Below the pieces are notes generated by a model. It made no database searches. It worked only from the letters and a program-made list of their open reading frames with translations, and was not told the origin of the DNA. Source: Arcobacter sp. F2176 (GTDB lineage: Bacteria > Campylobacterota > Campylobacteria > Campylobacterales > Arcobacteraceae). From it: a stretch of 64,000 nt of DNA. This document shows, one piece after another, positions 56,785 through 64,000 of this stretch (position 1 is its first letter; each line of letters begins with the position of its first letter). Made by a program: the position numbers and the translations under genes. The stretch is taken from contig NZ_PDJV01000001.1 in assembly GCF_004116465.1 (NCBI RefSeq), positions 124,001 through 188,000 on the forward strand. Reading direction: 5' to 3'.

Positions 56785-57368
56785 TGAAAATAAATAATTT
56801 AAAAGAGTTAAATTTAGAAGAAGATTTTTTACCAAAATGTGAAGAGTTTAAAAAGACTTTACAGCATTGGGGCAAAGTACATAATCTTTCAGCTGAATTA
56901 GAAGATGAGAAAATAGAAAAGAATATATATGATTCTATTTATGTTTTAAAATTTATAAAAGAGTATAAAACTGTTGCAGATATAGGAACAGGAGCTGGTT
57001 ATCCTGGGCTTATTTTAGCAATGGCAAGACCTAATATTAAATTTTATTTAATAGAACCTAGAGCAAAAAGAGTTGCTTTTTTAAATTTTATTAAAAACTC
57101 ACTAAAATTGGATAATGTAGAGATATTATGCAATAGAGTAGAGTATGTAAAAGATATTAAAGTTGATTTAATCACTTCAAGAGCAGTTACGAATACTTCT
57201 TTATTATTAGACTTAACAAAAGATATTTCAAGTGAAAATACATCTTATTTATTTTATAAAGGTAGTATGCTTGAATCAGAACTTGAAGAAGCAAAAATAC
57301 ATAACTATGAAATAATCAAAAAAGATGAAAAAAGAAATTACTTATATATAAATAAAGGAAACAAGTAA
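56784..57368 (+). CDS. rsmG: 16S rRNA m7G527 methyltransferase RsmG
   Basis: SAM-dependent methylation of G527 in 16S rRNA. The 194 residues contain ADIGTGAGYPGLILAMA (SAM loop), LIEPRAKRVAFLNF, and the late SRAV motif. It starts with GTG sharing one base with the ribA stop and ends sharing one base with the next gene, so the small operon is tightly coupled. Confidence 0.93.
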   Translation: MKINNLKELNLEEDFLPKCEEFKKTLQHWGKVHNLSAELEDEKIEKNIYDSIYVLKFIKEYKTVADIGTGAGYPGLILAMARPNIKFYLIEPRAKRVAFLNFIKNSLKLDNVEILCNRVEYVKDIKVDLITSRAVTNTSLLLDLTKDISSENTSYLFYKGSMLESELEEAKIHNYEIIKKDEKRNYLYINKGNK

Positions 57369-57589
57369 TGGTATTTAAAGCATTAGCAGTACTTATTATT
57401 TTATTTATTGTTTATATTCTATTTTTTAAAAAAAGAAGAGAGAGTGAAATCGGCAATAAAAAGACAAAAAGAGAAGAATCTATCTCAGATATAATGGAAG
57501 AGTGTCCCACTTGCAAAACTTATGTCTCAAAAAAAGAAGCCATATTAAGTAATGGGAAATACTACTGTTCAAAGGAGTGTCTACAATGA
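57368..57589 (+). CDS. Small membrane-anchored zinc-binding protein (PP0621-like)
   Basis: A 73-residue protein with one N-terminal membrane helix (about 3-20), a basic linker, and a CPTCKTYVSKKEAILSNGKYYCSKEC metal site spread over positions 47-71. I recognise it as PP0621-like; function unknown. The site probably binds zinc on the cytoplasmic face, judging by the positive residues after the helix. Confidence 0.82.
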   Translation: MVFKALAVLIILFIVYILFFKKRRESEIGNKKTKREESISDIMEECPTCKTYVSKKEAILSNGKYYCSKECLQ

Positions 57590-57957
57590 TAATACTTGGC
57601 GATGCTTTAGTACCATATGAAGAGACTTCATTTATAAATAAACTTGAAAATATAACAAATACAAAAGCAAATTCTACTATTTTATTTGATTTTAATGAAA
57701 ATTATCTAAAATATTCTTATGAAAATAACTTGTTTACAGGAGTTATTGTTCATACATTAAAAGAAGCACTTTATGCAAATGCTTTACATGCTAAGTATAT
57801 TATATGTAATAAACCTCTAGATAAAACTATTCAAGATATTGCTGAAAATTATATGTTTGATTCTAAAATATTAACAATAATTGAATCTAATGATGAACTT
57901 GAAATAGTAGCCATGAATAAAATTGATGGTGCAATATATAAAAATTTGTTAGGATAA
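57586..57957 (+). CDS. Hypothetical protein, 123 aa
   Basis: No family recognised. I place the start at the ATG at 57586, which overlaps the previous stop (ATGA) and has AAAGGAG eight bases upstream. A GTG nine bases earlier would lie inside that ribosome binding site. The sequence suggests an alternating alpha/beta fold (IILGDALVP, NSTILFDFN, TGVIVHTLKEAL, AKYIICNKPL, SKILTIIES, ELEIVAMNKID), like a small nucleotide- or metabolite-binding domain. No catalytic motif seen. Part of the ribA-glyS operon. Confidence 0.8.
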   Translation: MIILGDALVPYEETSFINKLENITNTKANSTILFDFNENYLKYSYENNLFTGVIVHTLKEALYANALHAKYIICNKPLDKTIQDIAENYMFDSKILTIIESNDELEIVAMNKIDGAIYKNLLG

Positions 57958-57959
57958 AC

Positions 57960-58106
57960 ATGAAAGATATACTTGATATAATAGTTATTATAGCTTTTGT
58001 AATAATAGTTTTTGGATTTATTAGAGGCTTCAATAAACAACAAATTGCAAAACATACAAAAAAATTAGAAGAAATCGAGAAAAGGGAAAAAGAGAAAAAT
58101 GAATAA
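57960..58106 (+). CDS. Small single-pass membrane protein (48 aa)
   Basis: A 48-codon gene 2 bp after the preceding stop, with AGGATAAAC before the ATG. A membrane helix covers about residues 4-20 and a charged, helical C-terminal tail follows (KKLEEIEKREKEKNE). It overlaps the glyS start by 8 bp. Function unknown; the coupling on both sides supports translation. Confidence 0.75.
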   Translation: MKDILDIIVIIAFVIIVFGFIRGFNKQQIAKHTKKLEEIEKREKEKNE

Positions 58107-60114
58107 ACCATTATTAATTGAAATAGGTGTTGAAGAACTACCTGCTATACCATTTTTAAAAGAGTTACCAAATATTGAAAAAAAATGGAGTGATATTTTA
58201 GAAAAATTTAAACTATCAACTGATTTTGACTTTTTTTATACTCCAAGAAGGTTGGTTCTTTGGCATAGAGAATTTAATTTAACGCAAGAAGATACAACTG
58301 TTGAACAATACGGAGCTCCTATTGCAATTGCTTATAAAGATGGAAAACCAACAGGTGCAGCAATTGGTTTTGCAAAAAAATGTGGAATAGAAGTAGATGA
58401 TATTAAAACAATTAATAATGGAAAAGATGAAGTTTTATACTTTAAAAAAGAAGAGAAAGGAAAAGATTCAAAAGATTTATTAAATGAAATGATAAATGAA
58501 TTTATTAATGCACTTGATTTTGGAAAATCTATGAGATGGGCTAGTAGAACGGATAGTTTTATAAGACCTATACGAAGTCTAATAATGATGTTAGGGGAAG
58601 AAATAGTTGAGGGTGAAATTTATGGTGTAAAAAGTTCAAATAAATCTTTCGCTCATAGAATGGTCTCTTATGAAGCATTTAGCTTTGATTTTGCAGGAGA
58701 TTACTTTTGTAAGTTAGATAAAAATGGAGTAATTTTATATCCAGAAGATAGAAAAAAGATTATATTAAATCAAATGAAAGATATAGAATCACAAAACAAT
58801 CTAAAAATAGATATAGATCCTGAATTATTAGAAGAGATTGTTGCAATAACAGAATATCCAACAGCTCTATTGGGTAGTTTTGATGAAGAGTTTTTAGAGT
58901 TACCAGAAGAAGTAATTGTAACTTCAATGAAAGAACACCAAAGATACTTTGCAGTTTATAAAGATGGAAAACTATCAAATAACTTTATTGTTGTATCAAA
59001 CTCTAAAACAGAAGATTTCTCTTTTATAGTTGCTGGAAATGAAAAAGTTTTAAGACCAAGATTATCAGATGCTATGTTCTTTTATAAAAATGATTTAAAT
59101 AATGGATTATCAAATGAAGGTTTGAAAAATCTAGTTTTCGTAGATGGACTAGGTTCTATGTATGAAAAATGTGAAAGAGAAGTAAAAATAGCTTCATATT
59201 TAGCCCAAATATTTGAAGTAAAAGAAAAAGAGTTATTAACTAAAGCAGTGATGCTTTCAAAAGCTGATTTGATGTCTGAAATGGTTTATGAGTTTACTGA
59301 ATTACAAGGACTTATGGGATATTACTATGCAAAAGCTGCAGGAGAAGATGAGTTAGTTTTTACAGCTTTAAAAGAACAATATTTACCTGATGGTGAAGAC
59401 TCAGATTTACCTTCAAATAAATTCTCTGCAATAGTTGCCTTGTCTTATAAACTTGATAACCTTATGGGACTTTTTAGCGTTGGTAAGATTCCAACTGGTT
59501 CAAAAGATCCATTTGGATTAAGACGAGCAGCAGCTGGTATTGTAAAAATTGCTATGGAACACAAAGTTGAAGTAAATCTTTCAAATATAATTGATAATTT
59601 ATTAGATACTTACAATGGATTAAAAAAAGAAAAATTAATTGAATTTTTCAATGAAAGATTATTTAAAATATTTGATGTAAACCCATCTGTAATAAAAGCA
59701 GTATTAGGGAGTAGAGAAGGGGATATTTATAAAATTTCTCAAAAAATTTGTGCTCTTAATCCAATAGTATTAAGCGATGACTTTAAAGAATCATCAACGA
59801 CTTTTAAAAGAGTAGCAAATATCATTAAAGATATTAATATAAATAGTTTATTAAGTGTTGATGAATCTTTATTTGAACAAGAAGAAGAAAAAAATTTATA
59901 TGAAACTTATACTCTGTTAATAAATAAAAAATATAATTCTTATGAAGAAGAACTTGATGCCCTATTTTCTTTAAAGCCAAAATTAGATAAATTTTTCGAT
60001 AATGTTTTTGTAAATCATGAAAATGAAAACATAAAAACAAATAGAAAAAATCTAATAGGACTTGTTTATCAGGCTTTTAGAAATATCGCAGATATTAAAG
60101 AGATTACAATATAA
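58099..60114 (+). CDS. glyS: Glycine-tRNA ligase beta subunit
   Basis: Large subunit of the bacterial alpha2-beta2 glycyl-tRNA synthetase, responsible for tRNA binding. The 671 residues open with LLIEIGVEELPA and include FYTPRRLVLW, EYPTALLGSF, KEHQRYFAV, GLGSMYEK, YYAKAAGED and KDPFGLRRAAAGIV, all typical of GlyS. The alpha subunit gene (glyQ) is not in the window. Confidence 0.96.
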   Translation: MNKPLLIEIGVEELPAIPFLKELPNIEKKWSDILEKFKLSTDFDFFYTPRRLVLWHREFNLTQEDTTVEQYGAPIAIAYKDGKPTGAAIGFAKKCGIEVDDIKTINNGKDEVLYFKKEEKGKDSKDLLNEMINEFINALDFGKSMRWASRTDSFIRPIRSLIMMLGEEIVEGEIYGVKSSNKSFAHRMVSYEAFSFDFAGDYFCKLDKNGVILYPEDRKKIILNQMKDIESQNNLKIDIDPELLEEIVAITEYPTALLGSFDEEFLELPEEVIVTSMKEHQRYFAVYKDGKLSNNFIVVSNSKTEDFSFIVAGNEKVLRPRLSDAMFFYKNDLNNGLSNEGLKNLVFVDGLGSMYEKCEREVKIASYLAQIFEVKEKELLTKAVMLSKADLMSEMVYEFTELQGLMGYYYAKAAGEDELVFTALKEQYLPDGEDSDLPSNKFSAIVALSYKLDNLMGLFSVGKIPTGSKDPFGLRRAAAGIVKIAMEHKVEVNLSNIIDNLLDTYNGLKKEKLIEFFNERLFKIFDVNPSVIKAVLGSREGDIYKISQKICALNPIVLSDDFKESSTTFKRVANIIKDININSLLSVDESLFEQEEEKNLYETYTLLINKKYNSYEEELDALFSLKPKLDKFFDNVFVNHENENIKTNRKNLIGLVYQAFRNIADIKEITI

Positions 60115-60123
60115 GGATTACAA

Positions 60124-60264
60124 ATGAAAAAATTTTTAGCTCTTATCACATTGGTAACATTTATTGTTGTATTAAGTGGATGTGCTACATGGAATGGTGT
60201 TAAAAAAGACACTTCTGATGCCTATGATGCGACAAAAGAAGCTATTCATGATGCAACAAAGTAG
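60124..60264 (+). CDS. Entericidin-like small lipoprotein (46 aa)
   Basis: A 46-codon gene 9 bp after glyS with AAGGATTAC before the ATG. A signal peptide ends in the lipobox LSGC with lipidated Cys20. The short mature part (ATWNGVKKDTSDAYDATKEAIHDATK region) is helical and charged, as in entericidin-type proteins. Function unknown; entericidin relatives in other bacteria relate to envelope stress. A terminator overlaps its stop codon. Confidence 0.82.
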   Translation: MKKFLALITLVTFIVVLSGCATWNGVKKDTSDAYDATKEAIHDATK

Positions 60265-60284
60265 TTAGTTTACTTTGTTGTTTT
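60254..60284 (+). terminator. Terminator of the ribA-glyS-lipoprotein operon
   Basis: A perfect 10-bp stem (CAACAAAGTA with TACTTTGTTG, 7-nt loop) followed by TTTT. The lipoprotein stop codon lies in the left arm and loop. Confidence 0.75.
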
Positions 60285-60288
60285 ACTA

Positions 60289-60570
60289 TTAAAAGTATGG
60301 TAAATAAATTTTATAGTCTTTATTTATTTTAAATAAAATATTTAAAGACATTTTTTGAAGTAGAGTAAATTTTTTATATAAAACAATATATTTATTTGGT
60401 AAAAAATCAAACTTGATATTATTTTTTGTTAAAGTGTAAGTTATTTTTATTAATTCTCTTTTAGCTAATTCGTATTCATTATCATAATCAAATTTTAAAA
60501 CCTTATTTTCATTGTCAAATTCATAGTAGGCTAAGTTAAGTGAATCGATTTGTGTTTTTATATCTTTCAT
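60289..60570 (-). CDS. Stand-alone copy of the HemD N-terminal extension domain (93 aa)
   Basis: A 93-residue protein of unknown function. It clearly resembles residues 1-75 of the HemD protein at 61572-62471: compare KITYTLTKNNIKFDFL here with KITYVLSKNNIRFDIL there, and IVLYKKF with IVINKRF. There is no metal site or signal peptide. It ends right against the terminator of the convergent operon. A 133-bp AT-rich gap upstream probably holds its promoter. Confidence 0.7.
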   Translation of the reverse strand: MKDIKTQIDSLNLAYYEFDNENKVLKFDYDNEYELAKRELIKITYTLTKNNIKFDFLPNKYIVLYKKFTLLQKMSLNILFKINKDYKIYLPYF

Positions 60571-60703
60571 GTTATTACTTTATTTAAATTTGTTATTATA
60601 TTATTTTATTATCCATTAGTTAACAGAAGATTAACAAACTAATCTTTTTTTAAGAAAGTATGAGTGATTTTTTAGAAATAGAGTGAAAATTCACTCTATT
60701 TTA

Positions 60704-60949
60704 TTATTTACAAGTAGAAAATGAGATTTTACCTTCATTTTTTTGCAAGAGTCCTTTCCCTATACCTTTTACATTTAAAAGATCTTCTTTGTTTTTAAAA
60801 CACTTATGTTCAGTTCTGTATTGAACGATTGCTTCAGCTTTTTTAGCTCCAATTCCATTTAGTGTTTTTAATTCCTCAACAGAAGCTTTATTCATGTCAA
60901 TTGCAAATAAAGCCAAACAAAACAGCACTAGTACCAAAATAATTTTCAT
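60704..60949 (-). CDS. ComEA-like helix-hairpin-helix protein (exported)
   Basis: An 81-residue protein: a signal peptide (about 1-16) followed by one tandem HhH unit, MNKASVEELKTLNGIGAKKAEAIVQYR and NVKGIGKGLLQ. It matches the short ComEA-type DNA receptors that pull incoming DNA into the periplasm during natural transformation. GGAG precedes the start. Single gene. An 81-residue size without long linker is normal for Campylobacterota forms. Confidence 0.87.
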   Translation of the reverse strand: MKIILVLVLFCLALFAIDMNKASVEELKTLNGIGAKKAEAIVQYRTEHKCFKNKEDLLNVKGIGKGLLQKNEGKISFSTCK

Positions 60950-61045
60950 TTATTCTCCTTAATTTAAATAATATATTATTATAAAATTTAAATTAATTTA
61001 TGCTTTAATAATAATTATTATGAAACTATTAAGAATAAAATATAT

Positions 61046-61546
61046 TTATTTATTATTTATAAACTTTAAAACATCTTCGAAATTTCCAGATATAATCTGT
61101 TTAACACTACAGGCAATCATTAAATTTATAGAATAATCAAAATCTTCAATAATCATATTGGCATTATCAACATATACATTATTAAGAAGTTTCTTTTCCT
61201 CATCTTTAAAGCTATCTAAATAACTTTGATTGTTTTCCATATAGCCATAAACATCTTTCCCTATAGCCTTTGCATATCCACACTCCCAAATTGTGCCAGA
61301 ATCAGCCTCTTTGCCACGGAATTGATTCAAGTTTGCAATAACAATATCTGATTGATGTATTAATTCAACATTTGCTTTATAAATATCTTGTGCTATCTTT
61401 TGTTTATTTTGATTAAAATCAACAACATTATCTAAAGGATACAATCCTTCATATCCATACTCTTTACAAAGGCTAGAGTAGTTTTCTCCTATTTGTATAG
61501 ATTCTTGTTTAAAAACATCAAATCCAGCAATATATATTTTTTTCAT
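61046..61546 (-). CDS. Nucleoside 2-deoxyribosyltransferase-like protein
   Basis: A 166-residue member of the Nuc_deoxyrib_tr family. It has the N-terminal IYIAGFDVF, the acidic IVIANLNQFRG, and DSGTIWECGYAKAIGK, where the Glu is the expected nucleophile. Such enzymes transfer deoxyribose between bases or cleave damaged nucleotides. Probably a salvage or clean-up role. It lies 25 bp after hemD on the same strand. Confidence 0.85.
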   Translation of the reverse strand: MKKIYIAGFDVFKQESIQIGENYSSLCKEYGYEGLYPLDNVVDFNQNKQKIAQDIYKANVELIHQSDIVIANLNQFRGKEADSGTIWECGYAKAIGKDVYGYMENNQSYLDSFKDEEKKLLNNVYVDNANMIIEDFDYSINLMIACSVKQIISGNFEDVLKFINNK

Positions 61547-61571
61547 ATTATTTTGTCCTATTCAAATAATT

Positions 61572-62471
61572 TTATAAAAGTATTGCTTTTTTTATACAAG
61601 AACTTATCGAAGTCTTTTCTGAAAGTATTGGTTTAATATTAGAAGGAAAATACTTTAAAGTTGTTTCTCCAATTGATATTGCCTTAAAGCTATGATGCCA
61701 TTTAAAGGTTTTAAAAAAGTATTCTACAGTAGAAGGTGAGGAAAATATTATCTTTGAATTTTTTGGCAAAATCTCTTTAATCAAAGGTTCTACATAATTG
61801 TTTTCATAAATAATCACTTCTTCTGATAAAATGCCATTTTTATTTAAATCATCTGATATATTTGATGTAATTTTATTGCCTCTTATATATAAAACTTTTT
61901 TATTTTTTAATTCATATATCAATTCGTTTGTAAATTCATAAGTATTGCTCTTATTCGCAATTAAACTAATATATCCACCTAATTCTTTAACTTTTTTTGC
62001 ACTTTCTTTTCCAATAACATAAGAAGGGATATTTTTCCAATCACTATTAACATTATCAATACCCATAACACCATGTTTTGAGCTAAATACTAAAGCATCA
62101 AATTTTGTAAGATTTATATCTTTTTTTAAATATTTTATTTCAAATAAAGGAATGTTTTTTGCCCATTTTCTCTTTTGATTATTCAATAGATAGATATTTT
62201 CTTTTGAATTATTATAATCTTCTATTTTATTTTTTATTTTATTTTTAATTCTATCAAAAATAGAAAACCTTTTATTAATTACTATCATATTATTATTTTC
62301 GAGAATATCAAATCTTATATTATTTTTTGAAAGTACATAAGTAATTTTAAAAAATTCTTTTTTTATATTCTCATTAATATAATCTACTTCATTTAAAAAA
62401 ATGTTTTTTTTATAATCATAGTCAAAATAAATAAGTTTAAGTGTTGGAATAATTTGTTCAATTTTTTTCAT
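61572..62471 (-). CDS. hemD: Uroporphyrinogen-III synthase with an extra N-terminal domain
   Basis: Closes and rearranges hydroxymethylbilane to uroporphyrinogen III. From about residue 95 it matches HemD: IPLFEIKYLK, FDALVFSSKHGV, IPSYVIGKESAKK, NKKVLYIRGNK, SKIIFSSPSTVEYFFKTF and the conserved IGETTLKYFP. Residues 1-75 form an added domain not normally present, which resembles the 93-residue protein at 60289-60570. About 75-95 is a basic linker. The start has no strong ribosome binding site. It is the last chromosomal gene before the tRNA fragment. Confidence 0.88.
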   Translation of the reverse strand: MKKIEQIIPTLKLIYFDYDYKKNIFLNEVDYINENIKKEFFKITYVLSKNNIRFDILENNNMIVINKRFSIFDRIKNKIKNKIEDYNNSKENIYLLNNQKRKWAKNIPLFEIKYLKKDINLTKFDALVFSSKHGVMGIDNVNSDWKNIPSYVIGKESAKKVKELGGYISLIANKSNTYEFTNELIYELKNKKVLYIRGNKITSNISDDLNKNGILSEEVIIYENNYVEPLIKEILPKNSKIIFSSPSTVEYFFKTFKWHHSFKAISIGETTLKYFPSNIKPILSEKTSISSCIKKAILL

Positions 62472-62801
<330 letters not shown>

Positions 62802-63344
62802 TTATATTTGGAAGTCGTAGAATAGGGTTATTTTTTCTTTATTATTTGTAATTAAATCAAATCTTGAATCAATTATTGCTTTTTTTATATTTCTATTTAT
62901 TTCGGGATATTTTGATTTTTTTTCGTATTTTATTTCACTTATATTTTTATTTTTATCTATTTTAAAAGCTACTATTATTTTTTCTCTTAATCCATGTTCC
63001 TTGTACAATTCAGGAATTGTTAAATGTTTTAATACAATTATTTCATTTATGTTTTGTTTTAAATATTTTTTATTTTTTTGTTCTTCGTTTAGCTGTGCAT
63101 CTATTTTATTTTGTCTTGTTTCTAAGTTAGTTAAATTATTTGATAAAGCACTTCCTTTTACTATAGTATCTTCATCAATTTTTTGTGTTTCTATTTTTGC
63201 TCTTGTTCTTCTTTCTTCTCTTACAACATAGTATTTTATTTTTTTAGTTTCTACTTGTTTAAAATCTGTATTAATTAAAGAGTTTTCTAATGATGAACTA
63301 AATAATATATTTGCTGTTATTATTGAAGTAATTATTATCTTCAT
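62802..63344 (-). CDS. Exported protein with TonB-C-like end
   Basis: A 180-residue protein. A signal peptide (about 1-16) precedes a charged helical middle. The last 70 residues (LREKIIVAFKIDKNKNISEIK, then EINRNIKKAIIDSRF) resemble the C-terminal domain of TonB-type proteins. There is no N-terminal anchor with a proline-rich spacer, so it is not a standard TonB. Overlaps the next upstream gene by 4 bp. Probably part of the integrated element; function unknown. Confidence 0.65.
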   Translation of the reverse strand: MKIIITSIITANILFSSSLENSLINTDFKQVETKKIKYYVVREERRTRAKIETQKIDEDTIVKGSALSNNLTNLETRQNKIDAQLNEEQKNKKYLKQNINEIIVLKHLTIPELYKEHGLREKIIVAFKIDKNKNISEIKYEKKSKYPEINRNIKKAIIDSRFDLITNNKEKITLFYDFQI

Positions 63345-63658
63345 ATATTTATAACCTTTTCATTATAATTAATTTCTTTTTCTTCTTCTTTTTTCTCTAT
63401 TTTCAATGTACTTTTTATATCATCAAATAATATTGCAGTAGGTGGTAAAAATATTAATGATATAGTCCAAACTATTTTATTAGATTCTTTTACATAGTCT
63501 GTTAGTAAATTAGTTATAAAACAATATAGCCATAAAATAAAATACATTATTCCTATGATTATCATCATAGATGTGTCATTTTCTCTTATACTCATATAAG
63601 TCATTCCTGAAAATGCACTTAAATATAGTATTGTTAAATATGGTCTATAAGGTTTCAA
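63341..63658 (-). CDS. Small membrane protein with about three helices (105 aa)
   Basis: A 105-residue protein with hydrophobic segments at about 8-24, 30-55 and 63-80 and a Lys/Glu-rich tail (KIEKKEEEKEINYNEK). No family recognised. It sits between the repressor gene (1 bp away) and the TonB-C-like gene (overlap 4 bp), so the three form an operon within the putative element. Confidence 0.65.
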   Translation of the reverse strand: MKPYRPYLTILYLSAFSGMTYMSIRENDTSMMIIIGIMYFILWLYCFITNLLTDYVKESNKIVWTISLIFLPPTAILFDDIKSTLKIEKKEEEKEINYNEKVINI

Positions 63659-63659
63659 T

Positions 63660-63989
63660 CTATTCCTTTATTTTTAATCTTTCAGCATTTAATATATGAT
63701 AAAAAATTTCATTCATTTTATTATCTGCTTCTTCTATTATTTTGTGGTTTTCTTCTTTAAAATTAATGTTTTTTATTAATTTTTCTGATTTTTCTCCATT
63801 TAAAATATAATTTAAATCTAATTTTTCAATAATACAAATTGAATTTATTTCTTTATATGGAATTTTTTCTCTTCTTCTCCAGTTGGTAAATGTACCTTGT
63901 ATAATTCCCATATATTCGTACATTTCTTTATCTGTTTTTATGTTTAATTTTTCTTTTAATCTGTTAAAGACTTCATCAAAATAATTCAT
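63660..63989 (-). CDS. CI-type phage/element repressor
   Basis: A 109-residue DNA-binding protein with an N-terminal helix-turn-helix of the bacteriophage CI-repressor type: KTDKEMYEYMGIIQGTFTNW then RRREKIPYKEINSI and LDLNYILNG. There is no peptidase (LexA-like) domain, so it is a short form. It probably controls the element that begins at the tRNA fragment. The gene ends 11 bp from the window edge, so its promoter lies outside. Confidence 0.8.
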   Translation of the reverse strand: MNYFDEVFNRLKEKLNIKTDKEMYEYMGIIQGTFTNWRRREKIPYKEINSICIIEKLDLNYILNGEKSEKLIKNINFKEENHKIIEEADNKMNEIFYHILNAERLKIKE

Positions 63990-64000
63990 TTTTAATTATT

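Overview
The window is AT-rich, densely packed bacterial DNA. It most likely comes from the Arcobacter group (Campylobacterota). The reasons are the very low GC content, the many histidine kinases with an HQWRQPL-type H-box, a Campylobacter-style dimeric dUTPase, and typical Campylobacterota forms of HemN, HemD, TsaE, LptB and RibA. Species assignment is inference from protein character only. There are no rRNA operons, no complete tRNA genes and no CRISPR arrays. The only tRNA sequence is a 45-nt 3' fragment of initiator tRNA near the right end.

Layout. (1) 1-8.9 kb: the tail of a coiled-coil gene, then a long minus-strand run: SDR, NTF2-like protein and GPH-type transporter; then lipocalin, flavoprotein, DUF1365, Cfa-like methyltransferase, DUF3833 lipoprotein, PdxH and an EAL phosphodiesterase. 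The lipid-related part resembles the envelope-lipid gene set that other bacteria place under sigmaE-ChrR control, but no sigma factor is present here. (2) 9-22 kb: trpB, a large sensor kinase, dnaJ, recR (apparently leaderless), a small Cys-rich protein, a kinase, a dUTPase with an HTH-like N-terminus, azlCD, a DUF711 protein, a GNAT acetyltransferase, a Crp-family regulator and a receiver-PAS protein. (3) 22-27.7 kb: a three-gene kinase operon. Its first two genes share a 689-bp stretch with no differences that I can see. (4) 27.7-34.4 kb: a gamma-carbonic-anhydrase-like protein, then a four-gene operon of M20 peptidase, RimK-like ATP-grasp ligase, second ATP-grasp ligase fused to tandem helix-hairpin-helix units, and M14 carboxypeptidase. 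This is the best candidate for an uncharacterised pathway. (5) 34.5-50.2 kb: housekeeping genes (argG, S4 protein, trpD, tsaE, lptB, kdsB, polA, lgt, an Fe-S protein, hemN, argF) with signalling genes between them. (6) 50.4-53.3 kb: the anaerobic ribonucleotide reductase operon. NrdD ends just after its zinc site, and the glycyl-radical segment is encoded by a separate overlapping 54-codon gene. (7) 53.3-62.5 kb: a response regulator and kinase behind hemB, then ribA, rsmG, small genes, glyS, a small lipoprotein, a ComEA-like protein, a deoxyribosyltransferase-like protein and hemD with an extra N-terminal domain. (8) 62.55-64 kb: the initiator-tRNA fragment and beyond it a CI-type repressor and small envelope genes, interpreted as the edge of an integrated element that continues past the window.

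How the genes work together. Heme synthesis is represented by hemB, hemN and hemD, and arginine synthesis by argF and argG, all scattered. Seven histidine kinases or kinase hybrids lie in the window, mostly in pairs with receivers. Many transcription units end in short perfect hairpins that overlap the stop codon itself, which lets convergent genes abut.
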